From positions 1 to 6,729 of the forward strand of contig VBLM01000387.1 in NCBI GenBank assembly GCA_005879095.1: a stretch of 6,729 nucleotides of DNA, given 5' to 3'. Below are positions 1-5,765 of this stretch, piece by piece. The DNA is from Deltaproteobacteria bacterium. Lineage in GTDB: Bacteria; Myxococcota; Myxococcia; Myxococcales; 40CM-4-68-19. The notes under the pieces were generated by a model. That model ran no database searches and was not told the DNA's origin. It saw nothing but the letters and a program-made list of their open reading frames with translations. Position 1 is the stretch's first letter; each line of letters starts with the position of its first letter. Both the position numbers and the translations under genes were made by a program.

Positions 1-49
1 GAATCGTCCCTCGCGTTGCTTCACTAACAAACTTCAGCCGTAATCCGTT
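1..49 (+). promoter_or_regulatory. Leader upstream of surA, no firm promoter
   Basis: This short stretch is less GC-rich than the flanking coding DNA and carries no recognisable gene end, so it is probably intergenic. A TTGCTT at 16-21 and a CGTAAT at 39-44 are 17 bp apart and resemble a poor sigma-70 pair. The second box lies so close to the first ATG that the transcript would be nearly leaderless for that start. No Shine-Dalgarno sequence is visible before either candidate surA start. The upstream gene lies outside the window. Confidence 0.2.
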
Positions 50-1003
50 ATGTTCCCCGCCCTCATGAGACCTTTTCTGCTGATTTGCCTGATCGCGTCG
101 GCCACCAAGGCTGAGATCAAGGACCGGATTGCGGCGGTGGTGAACGGGCAGCCGATCACGCTGTCGGACCTCGAGGAGCGGCTCGCACCCGAGCTGGCTC
201 GCGCCCCGGCGGGCCCCGCCGGGGTCGCGCAGCGCGACAAGGTCCTGCGCACCGGTCTCGAAGCGATGATCGACGAGCGCCTGGTCGAGAGCGAGGCCAA
301 CTCTCTCGGCATCGACATCAGCGACGAAGAGGTCACCCATTTCGTCGAGCAGCTGGCCAAGCAGAACAACCTCGACATGCAGCAGTTCCGCGCAGCGCTG
401 ACACAGCAGGGCATCTCGATGGAGACCGTCCGCGAGTCGCTCAAGCGCCAGCAGCTCATGCTCCGGCTGCTCCAGTACAAGGTGAAGCCGCGCAAGGTGA
501 GCGACGAGGAGGTCCAGGCGGCCTACGCGAGCATGAACAAGGATCTCGAGTACGAGGTCCGCGCGCGCGACATCTTCATCCTCTCGCCCGACAGCGCCAC
601 CCCTGCCCAGCAGGCCACCGCCAAGGCGAAGGCAGAGCGCGCGCTGCGCCGGATCAAGGAGGGCGAGAGCTTTGCCAAGGTCGCGCGCGACATGTCCGAG
701 GGACCCGGTGCCGCCGAGGGCGGCGACCTCGGCTACTTCGGCCGCGGGCAGATGCTGCAGGCCATCGAGGACGTGGCTTTCGGGCTCCAGCCGGGCGAGG
801 TCTCCGGCCTCGTCCGCACCAGCGGCGACCATGGCGGCTGGCACATCGTCACCGTGGAAGACCGGCGCAAGATGGCGCCGCGGCCGCTCTCGCAGGTGCA
901 GGAGGAGATCCGGAGCCGCCTCGCGCAGGACTCGATCATGAAGGAGCGCGAGCACTATCTGCAGCAGCTGCGCAAGACCGCCCAGGTGGACGAGAAGTTG
1001 TGA
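50..1003 (+). CDS. surA: SurA-like periplasmic chaperone / parvulin peptidyl-prolyl isomerase
   Basis: Predicted periplasmic chaperone that helps outer-membrane proteins fold and catalyses cis-trans isomerisation at proline. The 317 residues begin with a signal peptide ending near ATKA-E (residues 18-22). A SurA N-terminal domain follows, with the typical DRIAAVVNGQPIT start (25-37) and long helices to about 165. One parvulin (rotamase) domain spans about 168-270, with GGDLGYFGRGQM (224-235), the FGLQPGEVSGLV segment (244-255) and GWHIVTVEDRR (263-273). E. coli SurA is about 428 residues with two parvulin domains, so this is the shorter single-domain form. The start is uncertain: ATG at 50 and ATG at 65 are both in frame and neither has a clear ribosome site. 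The ATG at 65 gives a more standard signal peptide (MRPFLLICLIA). The gene overlaps pdxA. Other single-parvulin PpiC/PpiD-like foldases are an alternative, but the N-domain and the pdxA neighbour favour SurA. Confidence 0.85.
   Translation: MFPALMRPFLLICLIASATKAEIKDRIAAVVNGQPITLSDLEERLAPELARAPAGPAGVAQRDKVLRTGLEAMIDERLVESEANSLGIDISDEEVTHFVEQLAKQNNLDMQQFRAALTQQGISMETVRESLKRQQLMLRLLQYKVKPRKVSDEEVQAAYASMNKDLEYEVRARDIFILSPDSATPAQQATAKAKAERALRRIKEGESFAKVARDMSEGPGAAEGGDLGYFGRGQMLQAIEDVAFGLQPGEVSGLVRTSGDHGGWHIVTVEDRRKMAPRPLSQVQEEIRSRLAQDSIMKEREHYLQQLRKTAQVDEKL
204..224. repeat. GC-only inverted repeat inside surA
   Basis: A perfect 9-bp inverted repeat, CCCCGGCGG and CCGCCGGGG, is separated by 3 bases. 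It lies in frame in surA and encodes the short Ala/Pro/Gly run PAGPAG in a likely loop between the first strand-helix element and the helical N-domain. It may simply reflect GC-rich codons for a flexible linker, although the same bases could form a very stable RNA hairpin early in the message. Confidence 0.5.
984..990 (+). promoter_or_regulatory. Ribosome-binding site for pdxA inside the end of surA
   Basis: AGGTGGA lies 9 bases before the GTG at 1000, within the last codons of surA. It supports the GTG start and hence the GTGA stop-start overlap, which would allow ribosomes finishing surA to reinitiate on pdxA. Confidence 0.55.
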
Positions 1004-1923
1004 CGCCGTGCGTCGCCATCTCGATGGGCGATCCGCTGGGGATCGGCCCGGAGGTGGTGGCGCTCGCGCTGACCGATTTGAAAGTGCGGTCGATGCTCGA
1101 CCCGGTCGTTTTTGGCGACAAGGCGACGCTGCAGCGGGCAGCCGAGTTGCGCGGGGTGCCGTTCGAGGCGCGGGTGGTGCAGGTCGGCCGGGTTTCCGCG
1201 CAGCCGTCGTCGGAGGAAGCCGGCGCCGCCGCGATCGAGTACGTCGATCGCGCGGCGCGCACGGTCGTCGCCGGCGAGGCCAAGGCGCTGTGCACGGCGC
1301 CGCTCTCGAAGGAGCGCGTAGCGCTGCGGAAGCCGGGGTTCGTCGGCCACACCGAGCACCTGGCGGTGATGACCGGCTCGCCGGTGGCGATGATGATGGC
1401 CGGGCCGCGGCTGCGCGTGGTTCTGGCAAGCAACCACGTCCGTCTCGCGGACGTGCCGGAGAAGATTTCGGTCGAGAAGATCGGTTTCGTGATCGGGCTC
1501 ACGGCGCAGAACCTGCGCGATCGCTGGGGCATCGCCAACCCGCGCATCGCCGTCTGCGGCCTCAACCCGCACGCCGGCGACCGCGGCCTCTTCGGCGACG
1601 AAGACCTCCGCATCGTCGCGCCGGCGGTCGAGGCGGCGCGCGCGAAGGGCCTCGAGGTGACCGGCCCGCACCCGGCCGACGGCCTCTTCCCGCGCGCGGC
1701 GAGCGGCGAGTACGACGCGGTCGTCGCGCTCTACCACGATCAGGGCCTGATCCCGGCCAAGCTGCTCGACTTCGCCGAAACGGTGAACGTCACGCTCGGC
1801 CTGCCCTGGCCGCGCACCAGCCCGGATCACGGCACCGCCGACGATATCGCCTGGCAGGGCAAGGCCAACCCGCAGCCGATGATCTCGGCCCTGCTGCTCG
1901 CCGCTCGCCTGGCGCAACGATAG
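1000..1923 (+). CDS. pdxA: 4-hydroxythreonine-4-phosphate dehydrogenase PdxA
   Basis: Cytosolic enzyme of pyridoxal 5'-phosphate synthesis (DXP-dependent route). It oxidises 4-phosphohydroxy-L-threonine with NAD(P) to a product that decarboxylates to 3-amino-1-hydroxyacetone phosphate, the substrate of PdxJ. The 307 residues cover the whole family; E. coli PdxA has 329. The N-terminus has the typical SMGDPLGIGPE (8-18). The three metal-binding histidines align as H146 (NHVRLADV), H191 (NPHAGD) and H246 (YHDQGL). Substrate-phosphate and active-site positions also match: H117-T118 in GHTEH, K254, N263 and R272 in the GLPWPRTSPDHGTA block. The start is GTG, overlapping the surA stop by GTGA. The gene ends 16 bp from the stop of a convergent lipoprotein gene, with no obvious intrinsic terminator in between. 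No sign of decay. A PdxA2-type paralogue acting on another substrate cannot be excluded from sequence alone, but the surA neighbour favours the biosynthetic enzyme. Confidence 0.95.
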   Translation: MTPCVAISMGDPLGIGPEVVALALTDLKVRSMLDPVVFGDKATLQRAAELRGVPFEARVVQVGRVSAQPSSEEAGAAAIEYVDRAARTVVAGEAKALCTAPLSKERVALRKPGFVGHTEHLAVMTGSPVAMMMAGPRLRVVLASNHVRLADVPEKISVEKIGFVIGLTAQNLRDRWGIANPRIAVCGLNPHAGDRGLFGDEDLRIVAPAVEAARAKGLEVTGPHPADGLFPRAASGEYDAVVALYHDQGLIPAKLLDFAETVNVTLGLPWPRTSPDHGTADDIAWQGKANPQPMISALLLAARLAQR

Positions 1924-1939
1924 GTGTGTCTTCAAGCAT

Positions 1940-2902
1940 CTACTTGGGTGGATCGGTGGGGGCGTTGCCCTGTTTGTCGAGGGCCGGGCCGAGGTCCTGG
2001 TTTTCCACCGCGTTGACGCCGCCCTTGGTGGACTGCACGTCGATCGAGGCCAGCGCCCAGACCGCGCCGGGCGGGTCGCCGGGCCGCGCGCCGTCCTTGT
2101 CCACCCAGGTGGCTTCGATTTTCGCGCCCTTCTTGACGATGTCCTTGAAGGCATCGTCCGGATCTTCCGCCTGCGAGAACTGGTCGACCGAGAGCCCGGA
2201 GGCGTTCTCCACCAGGAGGGTGTACGCCTGCACGTGCGCGCGCAGCGAGGCGGCCAGGTTGTCGATGGCGTTGTCTCCTGCATAACCGACGGCGTCTTCG
2301 GGCTTGAACGTCGGTCCCGAGTAGCCGGCCGCGTAGACCCTCGCGCGCGAGGCCGGAAGCCGATCGAGCCAGACCGGCGCCCCGCCCTTCGCCGGCGCAG
2401 CCGCCGTCGATGCCGGCTGGACGTCCGCAGCGGTCGTGGTGCGGCCGCGCACCGAATCGAGCTCGATCGATGCCAGCGCCCACACGCCTCCCGGTTCGCT
2501 GCGCTCGCCGTTCTCGTCCACCCAGGTGGCCTCGATGCGGGAATTCTGCATCACCACGTCGGTGGCTTCCTTGTTGATCTGCGCGCCGCCGAGGCTTTTC
2601 GCGGTGGCCGTGTCCATGCCCAACACCTCGACGTGCGAGGTCATCGCCAGGGCGAGCTTGCCGCGCGCGTCCTCGCCGGCGGCGTTGATCGCATCCTGCG
2701 GCCAGTAGGTCGGCTGCGCGTATCCCACCGCGAGGAGCTTTCCCTTCACGTTGTCGGGAATCTTGTCCACCCAGGAGGGAACGACGATGCCCTCCTTGTA
2801 CGGCTTTCCCCACCGGTTCAACTTCGGCGCCGGCTGCGGAGGCGGCCCACTGGCGCACGCAAGGACAAAGCTAAAGCACACCGCGATTTTGCAGTTGGCC
2901 AT
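1940..2902 (-). CDS. Lipoprotein with two tandem LPP20-like domains
   Basis: Predicted 320-residue lipoprotein. A short signal peptide ends in the lipobox VLAC, so Cys16 would be acylated, and a Pro-rich tether (20-27) follows. Two similar domains come next: about 42-152 and about 175-294, joined by a Thr/Ala/Pro-rich linker (153-174). Each domain opens with a P-x-W-[VL]-D motif (PSWVDKIP and PVWLDRLP), continues with an [AV]GY strand (AVGYAQPT and AAGYSGPT) and an Ala-rich helix, and closes with IEATWVD...G...VWALASI (123-145 and 262-286). This pattern fits the LPP20 lipoprotein family, known from Helicobacter Lpp20 and Vibrio FlgP. The two copies differ at many positions, so this is an old duplication. 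The start at 2902 is set by the lipobox and by GGAG 8 bases upstream; the frame stays open far upstream, but that part reads as an arginine-rich shadow. It is the last gene of a four-gene minus-strand run, preceded by a hairpin. Its exact role is unknown; an outer-membrane or periplasmic structural role is inferred. Confidence 0.8.
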   Translation of the reverse strand: MANCKIAVCFSFVLACASGPPPQPAPKLNRWGKPYKEGIVVPSWVDKIPDNVKGKLLAVGYAQPTYWPQDAINAAGEDARGKLALAMTSHVEVLGMDTATAKSLGGAQINKEATDVVMQNSRIEATWVDENGERSEPGGVWALASIELDSVRGRTTTAADVQPASTAAAPAKGGAPVWLDRLPASRARVYAAGYSGPTFKPEDAVGYAGDNAIDNLAASLRAHVQAYTLLVENASGLSVDQFSQAEDPDDAFKDIVKKGAKIEATWVDKDGARPGDPPGAVWALASIDVQSTKGGVNAVENQDLGPALDKQGNAPTDPPK

Positions 2903-2910
2903 TCCCGAGG

Positions 2911-2914
2911 CTCC
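2911..2914 (-). promoter_or_regulatory. Ribosome-binding site fixing the start at 2902
   Basis: Read on the minus strand, GGAG is followed by 8 bases and then the ATG at 2902. It identifies the true start of the tandem-LPP20 lipoprotein, which would otherwise appear to extend upstream in the same open frame. It lies just after the U run that follows the hairpin at 2924-2952, so hairpin folding could influence access to it. Confidence 0.6.
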
Positions 2915-2916
2915 GA

Positions 2917-2952
2917 AAATGCTGCGGGCCGACCCGGAGAGGGCCGGCCCGC
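2917..2952 (-). terminator. Intra-operon hairpin with short U run (attenuating terminator candidate)
   Basis: Bases 2924-2952 form a strong stem: 8 bp (GCGGGCCG with CGGCCCGC), one A/C mismatch, 3 more bp and a 5-base loop. On the minus strand the stem is followed by AGC and then TTTT (2920-2917). This looks like a Rho-independent terminator with a weak U tract, placed between the 189-residue and 320-residue lipoprotein genes. It could cause partial termination, so that the last gene is made at a lower level, or it could protect the 3' end of the upstream message from decay. The short U tract makes complete termination unlikely. Confidence 0.5.
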
Positions 2953-2976
2953 GAATTCTACACCAGGACGCCGCGC

Positions 2977-3546
2977 TTACTTCTGGTGCTTGGCTTCCTC
3001 GGCGTTGAGCTCGTCGAAGGCCTTGTCCGCGTTGGCGCGAACCTGCTCCTTCACCTTCGCGTTCAGCTCCTTCATCTTGTCCATGTTGCCCTTGAAGGTC
3101 TCCATGTCGAGCGAGGCCAGGGCGTACTCGGTGCCGTCGTTGTCGACCCAGTGGTCGATGATCTGCACGCCCGAGAGCTCCATCTGCGAGTAGGTCTTGA
3201 GGGCCTGCTCGACGTGCTGCTCTTCGGAAGATGCGCTCATGTCGCCGGCGGTCGTCGACGCCATGTAGTCCTTGTTGAGGACCGAGACGTAGGTGTCGAG
3301 GATCTTCGCGATTTCCGCACGCGCCCGGGCGTCGGTCGTCGAGCGGCGCATGGCGGCGTTGCGGATGCCGCTGGCGATGCCGACGCCGTAGAACACCTTG
3401 CCCTTGTCGCCGCCGAACGCGCCCGAGCCGCGGTTCACCCAGTCGGGGCCGTTGGCGTGCAGCACCTGGTTGGACATCTCGGGCCCTTTGCTCCCGCCAC
3501 AAGCCATGAGCCCGGCCACGACTGCGATTCCAAGGATCTTCTTCAC
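2977..3546 (-). CDS. LPP20-family lipoprotein
   Basis: Predicted 189-residue lipoprotein: KK at the N-terminus, a hydrophobic stretch and the lipobox LMAC with Cys16, followed by a Gly/Ser tether. One LPP20-like domain (about 33-150) starts at GPDWVNRG, continues through VFYGVGIASG (51-60) and a helix with TDARARAEIAKILDTY (71-86), and closes with DHWVDNDGTEYALASLD (131-147). This closing motif matches the H/T-WVD...ALAS signature of both domains in the next gene. A charged helical tail (about 150-189, rich in Lys, Glu and Ala) is an addition. The start is GTG, chosen because of the strong GGAGGGG site 6 bases upstream and because the lysines and signal peptide follow at once. Gaps are 22 bp to the gene before and 74 bp to the gene after. 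By analogy with FlgP and Lpp20 it may belong to an outer-membrane-associated assembly; the actual function is not shown by the sequence. Confidence 0.85.
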   Translation of the reverse strand: MKKILGIAVVAGLMACGGSKGPEMSNQVLHANGPDWVNRGSGAFGGDKGKVFYGVGIASGIRNAAMRRSTTDARARAEIAKILDTYVSVLNKDYMASTTAGDMSASSEEQHVEQALKTYSQMELSGVQIIDHWVDNDGTEYALASLDMETFKGNMDKMKELNAKVKEQVRANADKAFDELNAEEAKHQK

Positions 3547-3552
3547 TGTTTG

Positions 3553-3559
3553 CCCCTCC
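3553..3559 (-). promoter_or_regulatory. Strong ribosome-binding site deciding a GTG start
   Basis: Minus-strand GGAGGGG lies 6 bases before the GTG at 3546. It is the best Shine-Dalgarno match among the lipoprotein genes here and suggests that the small LPP20 lipoprotein is translated well on its own rather than only by coupling. Confidence 0.65.
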
Positions 3560-3568
3560 GTAAAAGTT

Positions 3569-4651
3569 TTAGAGCCCCGAATTCTCTTTCGCGACGAGCG
3601 CTGCCGCGAGGTCGTTTCCCGCGCCGAGTCCCGCCTCGCTCGCCGCGGCCTGCTGCGCTGCCTCGGGAGTGCGCCCCACTCCCTTGGCCTGCTTCTGCGT
3701 CGACGCGACTACCGCGCCGTTCCGGGCATCCAGAGCACGGACGTCCAGAGCCGCCGAAGCGGCCACTTGGGCGAACACCCTGCCCCCCGGGGTGGTGGTG
3801 GCATGTACCACAATTACCCACGGCGTGCCCTGCGCTTTTGCGGCCGCCAGCGCGGCCTGCTCGGTCGCGCCGGTCTGCGTCTGGGCGGTAAAGCCCTTTG
3901 CCGACAGGGCTTGCGTCACCGCGCCGGCTACCCAGTCGGGAGCGATGACGATGGCTCTCCGCACCTTCGACTGCGAGGACGCCGCGGCGTCCTGGGCCAG
4001 CTGCTTGAGCTTACCGGCCGAGGCGATCGCGGTGTCGCCGGTCTCCACATTCTGGCCCTGCCCCTTGAGCTGCGTGAGGACGTCCCGGAACCGAATCAGG
4101 GCCGCCAGCTCGTCGCCCGCCTTCTGCTGCGCGAGGGCTTCGCGGTAGCGGCCGAGCGCGGCCTTCACCGTCTCGCGCGCTTCCTGCTTCTGCCGCTCGC
4201 GCTCCTTCTCGATCTCCGCGCGCGGCAGCCTGATCAGGACCCAAACGTCGAAACGGTCGATGGTGCCCGACCCCGCCTCGCGCGAGATCTTCTCGTAATA
4301 GACGTCGGCCAGCTCCGCCGAGCGGACCATGGCGTTGGCGCGGCTCTTGACGGTGTCCTTGGCCTTGTTCTCCGCCTCTTCGGTGGACATCACGTCCGAA
4401 TGCTCGGCGCTGATCTCGACGCCGATGTACTGCGCCGCCTGGCTCCGGGCCGCTTCCAGCGCGGAGTCCTTGCCTTCCTCGAGCGACGAGGAGCCTTCTT
4501 TCGCTCCCGAGAAGTAGAGGGTCGCCGAATCCGACGTCGTCTTCGCCAGCCACGCCGGCGGCTTCGGCGACGACGACGTTCTGATCGCCGCCGGTTTCTC
4601 AGGACCGCAAGCCGCCGCGAGCAGCGCGACGGCGACCGCTGCGCGCTTCAC
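3569..4651 (-). CDS. Composite lipoprotein: LPP20-like domain plus C-terminal alpha/beta domain
   Basis: Predicted 360-residue lipoprotein. A KR start and Ala-rich hydrophobic core end at AAAC with Cys15, followed by a Ser/Pro/Lys tether. An LPP20-like domain is likely at about 31-145: PPAWLAKT, the strand LYFSGAKEG (45-53), the helix ALEAARSQAAQYIGVEI (64-80), and a closing DVWVLIRLPRAEI (135-147). A charged helix (about 144-165, ERERQKQEARE) and a TPR-like helical hairpin (about 160-195) follow. The last domain (about 230-355) alternates strands and helices: AIVIAPDW, then PWVIVVHATT, then ALDVRALDARNGAVVAS and an Ala-rich final helix. This resembles the TolB-N/CsgG type of fold. An LPP20-like domain followed by such a domain recalls the N and M domains of Vibrio FlgT; that comparison is inference. 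Start is GTG, overlapping the preceding stop as GTGA, so translation is probably coupled. Function unknown. Confidence 0.75.
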   Translation of the reverse strand: MKRAAVAVALLAAACGPEKPAAIRTSSSPKPPAWLAKTTSDSATLYFSGAKEGSSSLEEGKDSALEAARSQAAQYIGVEISAEHSDVMSTEEAENKAKDTVKSRANAMVRSAELADVYYEKISREAGSGTIDRFDVWVLIRLPRAEIEKERERQKQEARETVKAALGRYREALAQQKAGDELAALIRFRDVLTQLKGQGQNVETGDTAIASAGKLKQLAQDAAASSQSKVRRAIVIAPDWVAGAVTQALSAKGFTAQTQTGATEQAALAAAKAQGTPWVIVVHATTTPGGRVFAQVAASAALDVRALDARNGAVVASTQKQAKGVGRTPEAAQQAAASEAGLGAGNDLAAALVAKENSGL

Positions 4652-5619
4652 TTCCCACCAGCCGGAGCGGCGGCGCTCTGCTCCGACAACTTCGCGGCGT
4701 CAGCCTGCAGCCGCTTGATGTTGTCGAGCTCGTTGAGCATGTCCTTGTCGTTCGACTTCTGGTACGCGATGTTGATCATCCCGTTGGCCTTCTCGTAGTC
4801 GCCCGCGTACTCATAGGAGAGGCCGAGGTTCCAGTAGGCCTTGGCGATCTGCGCCGACTTGAGCTTGAGGTTCTTCTCGGCGTCCTGCGCCGCGCTGTTG
4901 AACGTGTCCTGCGCCTTCTTCCAGTCGCCGCGCTCGGCCCAGCCGATGCCGCCTTCGAGCTGCGGGATGTCGCCGTCCTTCTGGAAGTTCGCGTACATGA
5001 ACTCCTGGTGGGGCACGATCGCCTTCATGAAGCGATCGACCACCGCCTGCCGCGCCTGCCGCTCCAGCGACTGGCGGTCGATGGGATCCGGCCGCTTGTC
5101 GAGGGCGCGGTTGGTGTCCTCGCGGTGCTCCTCGTAGGTCTTGGCGATGATCAGCTTCCCGGTCGAGACGTCGACGATCTTGAAGGTGGCGCGGACGTTC
5201 ACCTCGCCCTTCAGGACGTGCCAGGTGTGCTGGACGTTCTTGTCGTCCTTGTAGTGCGACTCGCTCGGCTGCTCGCGGTAGTTGTCGCCGACGTCGCCGA
5301 AGATGAGCGCGCCGGCGGTGACCACTTTGCCGAGCTTGGCCGCGGCGTTGGGATCGGCCAGATCGGTGGACGAGAGCTGCAGCTCGCGCAGCACCTTGTC
5401 CATGTGCTGGCGATCGACGACCGTGAAGCGCTGGGTGTTGACCAGCGCCTCTTCGAGGGCGTCGGTGATCCGGCGATCGGCGTTGCCGGTCATGCCGCCG
5501 ATGGCCACCGAGTTGTACGGCGCCATGTTGATCTCGGCGGGCTTCATCACCGGGACGCGGACCGCGACAGTTCCACAGGCGGCGCAAACGAGCGCAGCGA
5601 GAGCGAGAAGGTTCTTCAT
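4648..5619 (-). CDS. CsgG-type lipoprotein with C-terminal TPR-like region
   Basis: Predicted 323-residue lipoprotein and first gene of the minus-strand run. The signal peptide ends at CAAC with Cys15. A CsgG-like core (about 36-205) shows the usual order: strand NSVAIGGMTG (36-45), helix with ITDALEEALV, strand RFTVVDRQHMDKVL (64-77), helix with NAAAKLGKVV, strand AGALIFGDVGD (102-112), and the long hairpin strands VRATFKIVDVSTGKLIIAKTY (142-162). A loop rich in charged residues (113-135) separates two strands. From about 215 a helical region resembles one or two TPR units (GWAERGDWKKAQDTFNSA and AYWNLGLSYEYAGDYEKAN). The tail is Ala/Gly-rich. CsgG itself forms an outer-membrane secretion pore for curli; whether this relative forms a pore is not evident, and LpoB-like or FlgO-like roles are alternatives. 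Start 5619 is set by the signal peptide and GGGG 9 bases upstream; a longer in-frame start near 5784 would bury it. Confidence 0.82.
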   Translation of the reverse strand: MKNLLALAALVCAACGTVAVRVPVMKPAEINMAPYNSVAIGGMTGNADRRITDALEEALVNTQRFTVVDRQHMDKVLRELQLSSTDLADPNAAAKLGKVVTAGALIFGDVGDNYREQPSESHYKDDKNVQHTWHVLKGEVNVRATFKIVDVSTGKLIIAKTYEEHREDTNRALDKRPDPIDRQSLERQARQAVVDRFMKAIVPHQEFMYANFQKDGDIPQLEGGIGWAERGDWKKAQDTFNSAAQDAEKNLKLKSAQIAKAYWNLGLSYEYAGDYEKANGMINIAYQKSNDKDMLNELDNIKRLQADAAKLSEQSAAAPAGGK

Positions 5620-5707
5620 GGTTGATTTCCCCGAGGGAAGAGCAAGTTGCGGCAACGATCGGTAACATCGCGCCTTGGCAGGGGTCAACTTCTCTCTGCC
5701 GTCGTGG

Positions 5708-5723
5708 CCGCTTGCGCAAGCGG
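5708..5723. repeat. Perfect 16-bp palindrome, operator candidate
   Basis: CCGCTTGCGCAAGCGG is its own reverse complement over all 16 bases. It lies between two divergent genes, 42 bp before the plus-strand start and 88 bp before the minus-strand start. No U run follows on either strand, so a terminator is unlikely. A site for a dimeric DNA-binding regulator is the simplest reading, and a hairpin in the leader of either transcript is the alternative. Confidence 0.5.
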
Positions 5724-5736
5724 TCGGGTCAAGGTA

Positions 5737-5756
5737 GCAGGAAGCTTCCTTCCTGC
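5737..5756. repeat. Hairpin directly before the CsgG-like start
   Basis: An 8-bp perfect stem (GCAGGAAG with CTTCCTGC) closes a 4-base loop. The left arm and loop also contain the 10-bp palindrome GGAAGCTTCC (5740-5749), so two foldings compete. The stem ends directly before the GGGGG run that probably serves as the ribosome site for the ATG at 5766, so folding in the message could affect initiation. Confidence 0.4.
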
Positions 5757-5765
5757 GGGGGCTCG

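Larger units (their letters stand above)
5620..5765. promoter_or_regulatory. Divergent intergenic control region
   Basis: These 146 bp separate two divergently read envelope genes and should hold both promoters. On the minus strand a TTGACC (5688-5683) resembles a -35 box; the best partner, TGTTAC (5667-5662), is 15 bp away and matches only half of the -10 consensus, so the promoter call is weak. The heptamer GGGTCAA occurs twice on the plus strand (5682-5688 and 5726-5732), start to start 44 bp apart, close to four helical turns. A perfect 16-bp palindrome and a second hairpin lie on the side nearer the plus-strand gene. A shared regulator acting on both genes is plausible but inferred. Confidence 0.5.

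Noticed and set aside
1924..1939. Bidirectional terminator between convergent pdxA and the lipoprotein gene
   Set aside because: Only a short imperfect CAAG/CTTG pairing is visible around it and no U run follows on either strand.
955..2283. Long minus-strand open frame opposite surA-pdxA and the lipoprotein end
   Set aside because: Arg/His/Pro-rich low-complexity translation with no motif, antisense to pdxA for most of its length.
1008..2285. Long plus-strand open frame overlapping pdxA and running past its end
   Set aside because: The translation is dominated by Arg, Gly and Ala, typical of an off-frame reading of GC-rich DNA. The pdxA frame holds all family motifs, and the far end lies antisense to a supported lipoprotein gene.
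2903..3502. Upstream in-frame extension of the tandem-LPP20 lipoprotein
   Set aside because: The extension is Arg/Gln-rich and overlaps the supported 189-residue lipoprotein in another frame. The lipobox and the GGAG site place the start at 2902.
2234..3891. Two further plus-strand open frames (2234-3193 and 2986-3891)
   Set aside because: Both are antisense to lipoprotein genes with signal peptides, lipoboxes and domain motifs; neither has a ribosome site or recognisable motif.
3398..4798. Plus-strand open frame of about 466 codons
   Set aside because: It lies antisense to the composite lipoprotein and parts of its neighbours, with Leu/Arg-rich shadow composition and no start signal or motif.
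5662..5688. Minus-strand promoter TTGACC with TGTTAC
   Set aside because: The spacer is 15 bp and the second box matches only half the consensus, so it is mentioned within the intergenic entry but not called as a separate promoter.
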